Under the pieces are notes generated by a model that was not told the DNA's origin, did not search any database, and was given only the letters and a program-made list of their open reading frames with translations. Shown here piece by piece: positions 26,358-35,042 of a DNA stretch of 64,000 bases (positions within the stretch are counted from its first letter, which is position 1; the number at the start of each line of letters is the position of its first letter). The position numbers were made by a program, and so were the translations under genes. Origin of the DNA: Azophilus sp965116165 (GTDB lineage: Bacteria > Pseudomonadota > Gammaproteobacteria > Pseudomonadales > Azotimanducaceae); contig OZ220484.1 in NCBI GenBank assembly GCA_965116165.1, positions 992,001-1,056,000 on the forward strand, in the 5' to 3' direction.

Positions 26358-28385
26358 CTACATTCCCTCTGGTGTAAACCAAATGGGCGAAGACCACGCC
26401 AGTTCCTCGATGACCTTTGGCGCGTCATTGCCGCAGCGCGCGGGACGGGCGTCGCCAGCGGCTGCGCACTGAATATTGCTCCAACGACGTGTTGGAACCT
26501 GCACCACTCGCAGGTAATAGAACGTCGGGTCCGCATCATCAAACAGCGCATCCCGATGGACGGCGCAGAGTTCACCGTAGCCATCAGTTGATGCGGCGGT
26601 CGGTGTCGGTAGATCCGTCACATCGTAGCGCGCGTCACCATTTTGATCGATCCAGCCTTTGACTATCTGCAACTTTTGCAGCGGCGCCCCGGATCCGCTT
26701 GGGTCACGCGCCGCATACGCCAGAAAAGTGGCCTGCTTTCCCGAGCCGCCCGCCGGCAGGTCGCCGCCCATGGGTACACCCCGCTGGTAGCCAATCTTGA
26801 CCCAGTCGGGTGCCTCGCATACCGCACTGTCAAAATCCCAGCCGCCAAAAAAGCGTAGCAGAATTCTTGGCCCCGATGTGCCGAATGTCTCGCGGCGCCG
26901 GAGTGCATCGAAAATGGCATCTCGAGAATTCTCGAGCGCCCACACGCCCGCCAGCCCACCTGGGTTTCCATTCAAATTACTGGGCAAATATCCCGATCCC
27001 AGGCGCTCGTGCAGGGTTATTTCGTAGACGATGTGCCCCGTCCAGCCAGCTTCATCGGTTGCCCCCGCAGTGCCGACGTGTGTATCCGTACCTGCGATGA
27101 CGCCCATCTTCAGCGGGTTGACACCGAGGCGCCGCTGTTCCTTCAGACCCAATAGCGACGCGCCGCGGAAAAAATCGTTATACGCAACACAGCCTCCGTT
27201 AAACAGACCCAGAAACCCCGGTTCGCCCTCACAGTCAATGACCTCGGCGAAGATGTTTTTATACGATGAATAGGTGCCAATGCGCCGGATCTGTTCGAAA
27301 TTGCACAACTCATCCGGCTCGCCAAGAATGCCGGATAGCCCGTTCATACACTCGGAGTTCCCCTTGTGCTGAAAGATCTCCATCAATGGTTCAGTTACCT
27401 GGCGCAACTGCGCACGCTCTCGCTGAATATCCCAGGTATCGCCGATTACCCCGGCAAGCAAGGTCCCATTACTCAGGTTCGAGTTGTGCGGTATCGAAAT
27501 TGCTTCGCATCCATCCTCATCCGGATCGCATTGAGCCCGCAGTTGTTCCCATAGCAGATGCTCTCGCGGGGCCTCGACATAAGAGATAGGTCTTGGGGGC
27601 ACCCGGTGGTTGCGAAAGATGATATTACGATGCTGATTCCTGTATTTTGGCAAGCCGCTGTATTCATAGCCGATGAATGTCGTGAACTCACAATTTTCGC
27701 TGCGATCATAGGCCTCCGCCGCTGCCTTTTGTGTCAGGCCCCATAATGTCGAGATGCTCTCTTCGCATCGCCCGCCGTCGTCACCGCAGATTTCCGTATT
27801 GCGCCTGGGCGTGGGCAGTACGATAGTGGGCGCCATCGGCACATACGACTCCGGCCCCGGGATCCGCAATTCCCGACACAGCTCGGTATCGTAGCCTGGG
27901 TTCTCTGGATACAGGCATTGGGCCATTTCGCCAAAGTATTCAGCGTGGTCCGTAATCGCCACGAAATCCAATGGTTGATTAATCGATACTTCGGCAAACG
28001 GCCGACCGTCCGCATCGTACGGCGGCAGGTCAATCGGTATTCCGCGCGCGAAATCGTAGGCTTCTTTCGGCGTGGTGCGGGTACCGTTGCCATACGCATC
28101 GAACGAGTAGGCTGTATGAACGTGCAGATCGCCAAAGTAGGCGTTGCGCAGCGGATTCCGATCCCGGCACGGGTCTCGCTCTTCGGTATAGACGATCTCG
28201 TAATCATTCTGAAAGCGTGGCTGCTCGACTGCCGCCGCGGCAGGCCAGATCCCATGCGGGGCAGGGGCATCACCCCCTGGCTCACACCATGCCGGCACGG
28301 CGGCGGCAATGACCACCAGCACCCCGGAGAATACGATCAGGCTGACTGAGTTCGGTCTGTCCGCTCTCTCAGATAGATTCCACAA
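26358..28385 (-). CDS. Exported DUF3604 protein (PHP-like)
   Basis: A 675-residue DUF3604-family protein. A hydrophobic export segment (SLIVFSGVLVVIAAAVPAWC) precedes a PHP-type metal-binding start, AYFGDLHVHTAYSFDAYGNG, then LDFVAITDHAEYFGEMAQC, IPHNSNLSNG and MGVIAGTDTHVGTAG. The His/Asp-rich motifs suggest a metal-dependent hydrolase or phosphoesterase in the periplasm; no DUF3604 substrate is firmly known to me. The apparent start is TTG at 28385. It lies 74 bases after the SIS gene on the same strand, so it may be the last gene of the receptor-transporter-SIS unit. The C-terminal end abuts the defence island. Confidence 0.88.
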   Translation of the reverse strand: MWNLSERADRPNSVSLIVFSGVLVVIAAAVPAWCEPGGDAPAPHGIWPAAAAVEQPRFQNDYEIVYTEERDPCRDRNPLRNAYFGDLHVHTAYSFDAYGNGTRTTPKEAYDFARGIPIDLPPYDADGRPFAEVSINQPLDFVAITDHAEYFGEMAQCLYPENPGYDTELCRELRIPGPESYVPMAPTIVLPTPRRNTEICGDDGGRCEESISTLWGLTQKAAAEAYDRSENCEFTTFIGYEYSGLPKYRNQHRNIIFRNHRVPPRPISYVEAPREHLLWEQLRAQCDPDEDGCEAISIPHNSNLSNGTLLAGVIGDTWDIQRERAQLRQVTEPLMEIFQHKGNSECMNGLSGILGEPDELCNFEQIRRIGTYSSYKNIFAEVIDCEGEPGFLGLFNGGCVAYNDFFRGASLLGLKEQRRLGVNPLKMGVIAGTDTHVGTAGATDEAGWTGHIVYEITLHERLGSGYLPSNLNGNPGGLAGVWALENSRDAIFDALRRRETFGTSGPRILLRFFGGWDFDSAVCEAPDWVKIGYQRGVPMGGDLPAGGSGKQATFLAYAARDPSGSGAPLQKLQIVKGWIDQNGDARYDVTDLPTPTAASTDGYGELCAVHRDALFDDADPTFYYLRVVQVPTRRWSNIQCAAAGDARPARCGNDAPKVIEELAWSSPIWFTPEGM

Positions 28386-28459
28386 TATTCTGTGCCCTTC
28401 GATGTATCGCTACGTTAAGCCATGTTGCTCTCGCACACAGAGCGGACATTCTCTCGCCA

Positions 28460-29224
28460 TCAGCGATTGGACAGACGCCGCCACAGGTCGGCGTAATTCT
28501 TGTCATTCTGTTCGTCGGCCGCGGCCTTTTCGACGGTGTTGGGGCTCACCATGACCCTGGGCACGTAACCTCGCTCCACCAGCAACTCCGCCACCGCCGC
28601 GTTGATCGACTGGCCGACGGCGATCGCCACACTGGTGGATGTGGCGCCAACCCGGTACTTGAGTCCCTCGACCGCGACCCCGGCATCGCCGAGCGGTGCG
28701 CCGGTATCGATGGTGACATCGGCCAGTTCGAACAGGCGCTTTCCACAGCTATGCCTCGACGGCACCTGCGACGAGTGCGGAATGCTGGTAACACCGATGA
28801 GTCTCATGCCGCGCTCCTTCGCGCCGAGGGCGATATCGATGGTCACGGCGTTGATCCCCGAATGGGAAAAAATCAGCATGGCATCAAGCGGGTCGGTCTG
28901 GTGTGACGACAGAATGGCCCTGCCGTAGCCCTCCTGCGCATGGATGAATCGATATTGGCGCGCGCCCATGTCGCCGAGTACCCGGTGGAAGGAGATCATG
29001 GTGCTTTCGACAATTGGCCGGAAGCCCGTGACGGTTCCGGTTCGCGGAAACATCTCCAGCGCCGCGAATGATCCGTGCCCGGTACCGAAGGTGAATACCA
29101 GCTTTCCCGCCTCAATGCTGTCGGCACAATAGCCCGCGGCGCGAATCATCTGGTCCTCCTGGCTATCGAAGACATCGTTGAGCCTTTCCTCAAGCAGTTT
29201 TCTGTATCGCTGAATAATCGCCAT
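28460..29224 (-). CDS. SIS-domain sugar-phosphate-binding protein (COG4821-like)
   Basis: A 254-residue SIS-fold protein. The phosphosugar-binding stretch LVFTFGTGHGSFAALEMFPR and RFIHAQEGYGRAIL are typical of the COG4821-like 'sugar isomerase domain' group, followed by IFSHSGINAVTIDIALGAKE and IGVTSIPHSSQVPSRH. Function is probably isomerisation or sensing of a sugar phosphate; the substrate is not known. ATG 29224 overlaps the MFS stop by one base (TAATG), so it is translated with the transporter. In this locus a nucleoside phosphorylase and a PfkB kinase could supply a sugar phosphate. Confidence 0.87.
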   Translation of the reverse strand: MAIIQRYRKLLEERLNDVFDSQEDQMIRAAGYCADSIEAGKLVFTFGTGHGSFAALEMFPRTGTVTGFRPIVESTMISFHRVLGDMGARQYRFIHAQEGYGRAILSSHQTDPLDAMLIFSHSGINAVTIDIALGAKERGMRLIGVTSIPHSSQVPSRHSCGKRLFELADVTIDTGAPLGDAGVAVEGLKYRVGATSTSVAIAVGQSINAAVAELLVERGYVPRVMVSPNTVEKAAADEQNDKNYADLWRRLSNR

Positions 29225-30354
29225 TACTTTGCTCCTGCAAACAATACCCTGACAAACAACAAGGCCGACATAACCAGCGCGCTGGCGGCGAAGATCGACA
29301 GCAGCCTCGCGCCACCGGCATTGAAAGCCAGCCCGCCCGTGTATGTGCCGAGCGCGGATCCGGCTCCCTGTGCGGCCGCGATCAGCACAACGAAGCGGCC
29401 ACCCGTATCCGCGGCCCCGATTGCACCCATCTGGTAGGGCAATACAAAACCGACAAAAAAACCAAGACCCGTGACCGCCATCGCGTACAACCAGAAAATG
29501 TCCGTGCGCGTCAGCAACAGGATGCAAGCCGCGAACAACACCAGGCCCGACAACAGGGGAGGCGCGCGCCCGAATCGTGATCCGATTGCGGATGCCAATA
29601 CCGATCCGGCGGCGGAAGCAAGCAGGTTGCCCGCTATCACCGGACTGATTTGGCTCTCGCCGAATCCGGCGACGACGCCCATGCGCTCGGCGAACGCCCA
29701 CACCGCCGCGAATGCCAGGCCAGTCAGCAACAGCCCCGTCAGCGCCAATCCAACAGGCAGCGGTGGCCGAAAATTGATCGCAACAGCGACCGAATCCCCC
29801 GGAATGCCGGCTTTGGGCAGCAGGCCCGCGCTACCGGCAAGCAGCGCTATCACGATGCTCAATACGAACGCCGACCCGGTCAGGCCGTATTCGGGCGCCA
29901 CATGGCGGGCAACCACATAGGAGACAGCCGCAAGCAGTGTGTAGGAAACCACGATCCCGATGGCGAAACTCCGATCGGGGTCGGCACCCGCTCCGAATAC
30001 GCGGTAGGCAATGGACCAGAAGCCGCCCAGGCAGACGCCAATGAGGAGCACGGACAGGATCTGCACCGGATAGACATCGGAACCCTGCAATACCCAGAGA
30101 CAGGCAATAGTCAAGGCGGCTCCGAGCACGGTGAGAGTGCGCCAGTTTGCCCGGACCACCCACCAAACGGCGCTCAAAGAGGCAACCGAGAAACCCAGGA
30201 GATACGCGGAGCCAAGCAGGCCCGCCTGCCAGTCCGACAGTCCAACATCCGATATCTGTAGACCGACGAAGAGGGGTAGGAAGGCCCAAAACAGCCCGCC
30301 CGCGGCGTAGATTCCCAGCGCACCGACAAATTCGCCTTGCGACACATGCGCCAT
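29224..30354 (-). CDS. MFS transporter
   Basis: An inner-membrane carrier of 376 residues with about 11-12 hydrophobic segments, beginning VGALGIYAAGGLFWAFLPLF and ending SIFAASALVMSALLFVRVLF. It is slightly short for the family and has no obvious specificity motif. It is placed directly after the TonB receptor (no gap between stop and ATG) and overlaps the SIS gene by one base, so it probably carries across the inner membrane what the receptor brings into the periplasm. Confidence 0.9.
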   Translation of the reverse strand: MAHVSQGEFVGALGIYAAGGLFWAFLPLFVGLQISDVGLSDWQAGLLGSAYLLGFSVASLSAVWWVVRANWRTLTVLGAALTIACLWVLQGSDVYPVQILSVLLIGVCLGGFWSIAYRVFGAGADPDRSFAIGIVVSYTLLAAVSYVVARHVAPEYGLTGSAFVLSIVIALLAGSAGLLPKAGIPGDSVAVAINFRPPLPVGLALTGLLLTGLAFAAVWAFAERMGVVAGFGESQISPVIAGNLLASAAGSVLASAIGSRFGRAPPLLSGLVLFAACILLLTRTDIFWLYAMAVTGLGFFVGFVLPYQMGAIGAADTGGRFVVLIAAAQGAGSALGTYTGGLAFNAGGARLLSIFAASALVMSALLFVRVLFAGAK

Positions 30355-32658
30355 CTATCTTCCCTGGAAGTTGCGTGTGACACTGAGGCCATAGGTTCTT
30401 GGGTAGCTGAAGTTGCCGGCGGCAATGAAGTACCCGAATCCGAGAACCTCGTAGGCCTCCGTAAGGTATACCTCATCGGTCAGGTTTCGTCCCCATACCG
30501 TAACCCGCCAGCCACCGTCTTTGCTCTCCAAGCCGAGCCGGGCGTCCAGATTCCAGTGTGCCTCCGTCAGCAAGGCTTTCGTGCCGAGCAGATCGCGTGG
30601 TATGTCGTCCTCCCACAATATGTCGAGCTGTGCGAATCCGTCCCAGTTGTCTGCTACCCGCCCGTTGAGGCGTATTGATCCATTGACACTGAGATCGGGA
30701 TGATTCGGCAGAGGATTTCCTGAAATATCGAGGCTGGTCGCCCCAAAGACCGGCGCGTTGTATGGGAACGGACTGGCGGTTCCGGTGCCCGATACCCGAA
30801 CCACCACCGAATCAAGCTCGCTTTGGATGTGGGCAATCCCCAGATTGATGTCCAGCCAGTCGGACGGCGCGGCGCGAAGCTGCGCCTCGATGCCGTGCAC
30901 GGAGGCGCCGGATGCGTTTATCAGCCGATTTGACGCAATCACGTCATTGGGCTCCACGGCCACGAGTTGGATATCGTCGTAATCGTAATAGAAGGCCGCA
31001 GCCTCGATATTTGCCCGATTGTCGGCGAAAAACAACTTGACGCCTGTTTCGTATGCCATGATCGACTCGGATTTTGTCGGCTGCAATGCGGTCAGGTTGT
31101 TGATGAATTGGCTGTTGAAGGTGCCGGCATTGAAGCCGCGGGAGATGCTGCCGTAGATCAACGTATCATCATTGGGGCGGTAGTCGAGCGCGATCTTCAG
31201 GGAGTAATCCTCGTCACCGAAACCCACCGTTGTGCCGGCCTTGAGCTCTGGAGCAACGAAGGGCGCTCCGGCCGTGGTCATGTAGTACAGATCCCTGTCG
31301 ACTTCCGTGAAGCGACCGCCCAGCGTCAACGATATTACCTCGGACAGCGGGTATTCGATTTGGCCGAACAGGCCCAGGGTGTCCGTTTCCAGGCTGTTGA
31401 AGTCCGATCGCCCACTGGCGTTCGTGAATGCCGGATTGCCGGCCATTTCATCGGTGGAGTAGTAAATCCCGGCGAGCCATTGCGTGCTGGCGGACGCCTT
31501 GGACGACAACCTGACTTCCTGGGAGAACTGACTGATGTCCGAGCCGCGCCGCGTCCCGAGAACGGACAGCGGGCCCGCATCCTCATCGACAGCGTCATCG
31601 CGCTCAAAATCGTCCCAGGCGGTCAGCGTCGCCAGGTTACTGTTTCCAAGTTCCCAATTCAGCGAGAGCGAAAACCCAACGGACCGGCTTTCGTTCGCGC
31701 CGATCGCGTTCAGGTCATTGGTGTACGGATCGCCGTCGGCGTCGTTGTAGTCGGTCCCCGACGCAAACGGGTCCGATGCGAAACAGTTGGTTTGGGCGGC
31801 GAAAATGTTGCCGGACAGAAACTCGTCACACAGACGATCAAGTGTGCCGTCATTGTCGGTGTCGGCACCGGCCGGAATCAGAGCAAAAGGCCAGACATCG
31901 GAATTATCCCGGCCCGAATGGACTTCAAAAGCCGCCTCGAAGCCATCACTTGGCCGATACAGCAGCGAGACGCGACCGAAAAGCTGATCAATTTCACCGC
32001 CGTCGCCGACATCAGGATTGAGATTGCGCAGCGGGCCATCCGTTTGCCGAACAAATTTGACCGCGGCGCGTGCGGCCATATCCTCCGATAGCGCGGCACC
32101 GTAGGCAGCCTCGAGCAGGTGGCGGCCGTAATTGCCGTAGCCGGCCGTCAGATAGCCATCGGGCTCAAAGGTCGGTTTCCTGGATATGAGGTTTACGGCA
32201 CCGGCTATCGTATTCCGACCATACAGCGTGCCCTGGGGGCCCTTCAGAATCTCAATGCGTTCGACATCGACGATGCGCAGCGCAAGCATCGGCGACGATG
32301 AAATGAACACACCGTCCGTATACACGCCGGTCGACTGCGAAATCGTTTCGATAAAGCCGTCGGTGTTGACGCCGCGCAGCGAAATCAGGGGATAGCTGAA
32401 ATCACCGAATGGACCTCGAATATTGACACCCGGCGAGTACTGCGCAATATCGATCAGCGAGGTCGCGCCACGCTGTCGCAGTTCGTCGCCGTCCAGCACA
32501 TCAATCGCGATTGAAATGTCGGTGACCGCCTGCTCGCGCTTTTGAGCGGTAACAACAATCTCCTCCAGGTCGGGCCGGAATTGCTGTGCTTGAACTGGCA
32601 ATGACAGGCTGGCAATAGCGAGAACGGCGCATGATATGGACAAGGATTGGGTTGACAT
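30355..32658 (-). CDS. TonB-dependent outer-membrane receptor of the GntR locus
   Basis: A 767-residue receptor: signal peptide MSTQSLSISCAVLAIASLSL then PVQAQQ, TonB-box-like LEEIVVTAQKREQAVTDIS, plug with EILKGPQGTLYGRNTIAGAV, and barrel ending in VTRNFQGR. ATG 32658 has GGGGAG upstream; the open frame continues upstream but without a signal peptide. It is the first gene of the unit receptor-MFS-SIS(-DUF3604), divergent from a GntR-type regulator. The barrel contains loops with calcium-like DADGDPYTNDLN and DTDNDGTLD motifs. Confidence 0.94.
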   Translation of the reverse strand: MSTQSLSISCAVLAIASLSLPVQAQQFRPDLEEIVVTAQKREQAVTDISIAIDVLDGDELRQRGATSLIDIAQYSPGVNIRGPFGDFSYPLISLRGVNTDGFIETISQSTGVYTDGVFISSSPMLALRIVDVERIEILKGPQGTLYGRNTIAGAVNLISRKPTFEPDGYLTAGYGNYGRHLLEAAYGAALSEDMAARAAVKFVRQTDGPLRNLNPDVGDGGEIDQLFGRVSLLYRPSDGFEAAFEVHSGRDNSDVWPFALIPAGADTDNDGTLDRLCDEFLSGNIFAAQTNCFASDPFASGTDYNDADGDPYTNDLNAIGANESRSVGFSLSLNWELGNSNLATLTAWDDFERDDAVDEDAGPLSVLGTRRGSDISQFSQEVRLSSKASASTQWLAGIYYSTDEMAGNPAFTNASGRSDFNSLETDTLGLFGQIEYPLSEVISLTLGGRFTEVDRDLYYMTTAGAPFVAPELKAGTTVGFGDEDYSLKIALDYRPNDDTLIYGSISRGFNAGTFNSQFINNLTALQPTKSESIMAYETGVKLFFADNRANIEAAAFYYDYDDIQLVAVEPNDVIASNRLINASGASVHGIEAQLRAAPSDWLDINLGIAHIQSELDSVVVRVSGTGTASPFPYNAPVFGATSLDISGNPLPNHPDLSVNGSIRLNGRVADNWDGFAQLDILWEDDIPRDLLGTKALLTEAHWNLDARLGLESKDGGWRVTVWGRNLTDEVYLTEAYEVLGFGYFIAAGNFSYPRTYGLSVTRNFQGR

Positions 32659-32699
32659 GATGCTCCCCTGTTTGCGTAAGGGCACACCTGTCGGGCAAC

Positions 32700-32711
32700 T
32701 TAACCAGTTAA
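32700..32711. promoter_or_regulatory. Candidate operator, palindrome TTAACCAGTTAA
   Basis: A 12-base inverted repeat (TTAAC-CA-GTTAA) in the 169-base divergent region between the TonB receptor and the GntR gene, closer to the receptor start. Possible regulator site; not proven. Confidence 0.4.
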
Positions 32712-32770
32712 CCGACCGAGTGAGCCTTGTTATATGACATACCGCATTTCGAACAGGCCAACATATCTGG

Positions 32771-32782
32771 TTGACTAGACAA
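32771..32782. promoter_or_regulatory. Candidate GntR/HutC operator
   Basis: TTGACTAGACAA is a near-perfect inverted repeat around CTAG, similar to the GT-x-TAGAC core bound by HutC-type GntR regulators. It lies about 45 bases before the GntR start, in the divergent promoter region, suggesting that the regulator controls both arms. Confidence 0.5.
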
Positions 32783-32827
32783 GCATTGCATGTTTTATTG
32801 AAATGTGTCAACCATTAAGATGAATTG

Positions 32828-33613
32828 ATGAAAAAACCGCTTTCGCCACTGTACTTTCGCATTGCCGCATATTTGCGCGATGGCATTACCGCGCAAACTT
32901 GGAAACCGGGTGATCTATTGCCAAGCGAAGCGCAGCTATGTCGGCAATTTGAAGTCAGCCGCGGCACCGTGGTCAAAGCACTCAACCTCTTGAACAAGGA
33001 AGGGCTCACCCAGCGCCGGCAGGGTGTTGGTACGTTCGTCTTGCGCCCGGCGCTGCATCGCATGCCCGGCTTCTTGAGTTCGTTCTCCGAATCGGTCCAC
33101 GAACAGGGCCGCCAATCCTCGCAGCGCCTGCTTGAGCTACGTCGCATGAGCCGGGCCGAGGCTGCTCCATTCGGGTGCGGCGAGCCCGGTTTGCTGCTTG
33201 ACCGTGTGCGCTATGTCGATGATGTCCCCTGGGCCCTGCACCGCAGCGTAATACCGATTGCGGTCGCGGACAGCATCGGCGATCTGGCCGGGCCCGACGC
33301 CAAGGTCTCGAATGCGGATTTCTCCCTCTATCGCGCATTCGCCGATGCCGGGTTCAACATAGAATACGCGGACGAGACGCTGAACGTGCGTCTTGCAACC
33401 AGCGAAGAGGCGGAGTTACTTGAGATTGACACCGCCGCCGCGATAATGATGATCCATCGCAACAGCTTTGACGCCCACGGGCGGCTGCTGGAATCCAACG
33501 AAGCGGTATACCCGGGTGCCTGCTATACATACGAGGCCCGCCTGGTCCGCACACACAATGTTCTGGCATTGAATGCCGGCCAGTCGATGCAACGGCTTAA
33601 AGCACTCAAATGA
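32828..33613 (+). CDS. GntR-family regulator, HutC subfamily
   Basis: A 261-residue transcription factor: winged-helix DNA-binding domain at residues about 8-75 (LYFRIAAYLRDGITAQTWKP, LLPSEAQLCRQFEVSRGTVV) and a UTRA ligand-binding domain from about 85 to the end (LLLDRVRYVDDVPWALHRS; LLESNEAVYPGACYTYEAR). HutC-type regulators usually sense the substrate or an intermediate of the pathway next to them. ATG 32828 is used; a TTG directly before it is also open. The stop overlaps the next start (ATGA). Confidence 0.94.
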   Translation: MKKPLSPLYFRIAAYLRDGITAQTWKPGDLLPSEAQLCRQFEVSRGTVVKALNLLNKEGLTQRRQGVGTFVLRPALHRMPGFLSSFSESVHEQGRQSSQRLLELRRMSRAEAAPFGCGEPGLLLDRVRYVDDVPWALHRSVIPIAVADSIGDLAGPDAKVSNADFSLYRAFADAGFNIEYADETLNVRLATSEEAELLEIDTAAAIMMIHRNSFDAHGRLLESNEAVYPGACYTYEARLVRTHNVLALNAGQSMQRLKALK

Positions 33614-34185
33614 GCGGCACAAACGTATCATCACATACGGCCCTGATGCTGATCGACCTGCAGCGCTCTTTCCTGGACCGAAGCGGCGGCAATTACTTTG
33701 AGGGCTCGGGCGCCATCGTCGACAACCTGGGAAAATTGTTGACCGCCGCACGCAATAGGCAGAGAGCCATTATCCATGTCGCCGAGCGGCATCGCCCCAA
33801 CGTGCGGGACTTCGAGTCGGCAAAATTGCCCGAACATTGCGTCGCGGGCGAAGCCGATGCCGAGTTCTTTCCGGGATTCGGCCCCGGCGGTGACCGGGAG
33901 TTTCTCTTGGAGAAGCGCCGGCTCAGCCCGTTCTTTGGAACCGATCTGGATTTGTTGCTTCGCGAACTGGGCATTGGGCGAATCGTGGTTGCCGGTGTCA
34001 AGACCAATGTTTGCGTTCGGGCGGCGGTTATGGATGCATTTTCCTATGGATACCACTGCTTGGTCGTTCGTGAGGCCGTCTGCTCCAATCGAGCCCACCT
34101 ATCGGATGCATCGCTTGAGGATATTGATCGGTACTTCGGCTGGGTTATTTCGATGGACGAGGCGTTGCAGGCGTTGGCGCGGTGA
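33610..34185 (+). CDS. Isochorismatase-family cysteine hydrolase
   Basis: A 191-residue hydrolase with the full catalytic triad: Asp16 (ALMLIDLQRSF), Lys102 (LLEKRRLSPFFGTDLDLLLR) and Cys135 (VAGVKTNVCVRAAVMDAF). The family includes nicotinamidase, N-carbamoylsarcosine amidase, ureidoacrylate amidohydrolase and isochorismatase; sequence alone does not decide. Set between a regulator and a kinase/phosphorylase pair, an amidohydrolase acting on a released nucleobase (for example nicotinamide) is the idea I favour, as inference. It overlaps the regulator by four bases and the kinase by four (GTGA). Confidence 0.88.
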   Translation: MSGTNVSSHTALMLIDLQRSFLDRSGGNYFEGSGAIVDNLGKLLTAARNRQRAIIHVAERHRPNVRDFESAKLPEHCVAGEADAEFFPGFGPGGDREFLLEKRRLSPFFGTDLDLLLRELGIGRIVVAGVKTNVCVRAAVMDAFSYGYHCLVVREAVCSNRAHLSDASLEDIDRYFGWVISMDEALQALAR

Positions 34186-35042
34186 CTGTCGCCATATTGG
34201 GTTACGCGTCGATGGACTATCCCGCCGTTCTGGGCGGATATTTCGTCGGCGATCAAACGGTTCTCATGAAACGCAGCACCGCGGCATCCTTCCCCCGGCC
34301 AGGTGGCTGCCCACTGTATGTCGCCGGGCCAATTGTCGATTCCGGTGTTACCACCGCGATAATTACCTGGGTTGGTGACGACGAGCCGGGTGAACAGTTT
34401 CGACGGTCGGTTGCCTCAGATGGCATCGCGCTCGGTGGTATCGCGACAGTCTCTCCCGGCAACACGCCATCCTGCTTTTTGCTGTATCAACCCGATGGCA
34501 GTTGCGGTTGTTGTTTCGACCCGGGCACGATGGGCCGAGAAGTCCTTACCGATGCACAGCGACAAACCCTGGCTGCCGCGGACCTTGTCTGCTTTACCGT
34601 CGGCCCGCCCGATCTGGCCAGGGAAACACTGGACTTGATTTCAGCAGACGCGAAAGTCGCCTGGGTCGCCAAGAATGACCCGGTCTCTTTTCCGAGCGAA
34701 TTGCGCAACCAGCTCGGCGCGAGGACGGATTATATCTTTTGCAATAATGCGGAGCGTCCCTGGGTTGATCGGTCGCTGGACTGTCGCAAGCGACCGGCAC
34801 CGCTGATTTTCGAGACCTCCGGCGCGGGCTCCGTGCAAATTTTCCAAAGCGATCAAATACACAAACTCGGTGTGGATCCGCTTAGGGTTTCCGACCCCTG
34901 TGGTGCCGGCGACACCCTTGCCGGTGGCTGCCTGAGTGCGTTGCACCATGGCGAGAGCCCACAAGACGCCGGCAGGAACGGCATAGTCGCCGCGCGTCGC
35001 CTGCTCGAACAACGACAACTGCAGTGGAATCCGCATGAGTAA
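34182..35042 (+). CDS. PfkB-family carbohydrate/nucleoside kinase
   Basis: A 286-residue ribokinase-fold kinase. The C-terminal signature VSDPCGAGDTLAGGCLSAL holds the anion hole and catalytic Asp (about residue 242); the N-terminal YVAGPIVDSGVTTAIITWVG matches the family's first signature only loosely. Possible substrates are ribose, a nucleoside or another sugar. Start GTG 34182 overlaps the hydrolase stop. The unusual Cys-rich stretch GSCGCCFDPG is in the middle of the protein. Confidence 0.87.
   Translation: MTVAILGYASMDYPAVLGGYFVGDQTVLMKRSTAASFPRPGGCPLYVAGPIVDSGVTTAIITWVGDDEPGEQFRRSVASDGIALGGIATVSPGNTPSCFLLYQPDGSCGCCFDPGTMGREVLTDAQRQTLAAADLVCFTVGPPDLARETLDLISADAKVAWVAKNDPVSFPSELRNQLGARTDYIFCNNAERPWVDRSLDCRKRPAPLIFETSGAGSVQIFQSDQIHKLGVDPLRVSDPCGAGDTLAGGCLSALHHGESPQDAGRNGIVAARRLLEQRQLQWNPHE

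Noticed and set aside
26206..26397. N-terminal extension of the ATPase-linked methyltransferase
   Set aside because: The extra 64 codons overlap the DUF3604 gene end, are Arg-rich and precede a normal methyltransferase start.
29225..29701. N-terminal extension of the SIS-domain gene
   Set aside because: The open frame continues upstream over the MFS gene, but the translation is antisense-like noise; ATG 29224 overlapping the MFS stop is the natural start.
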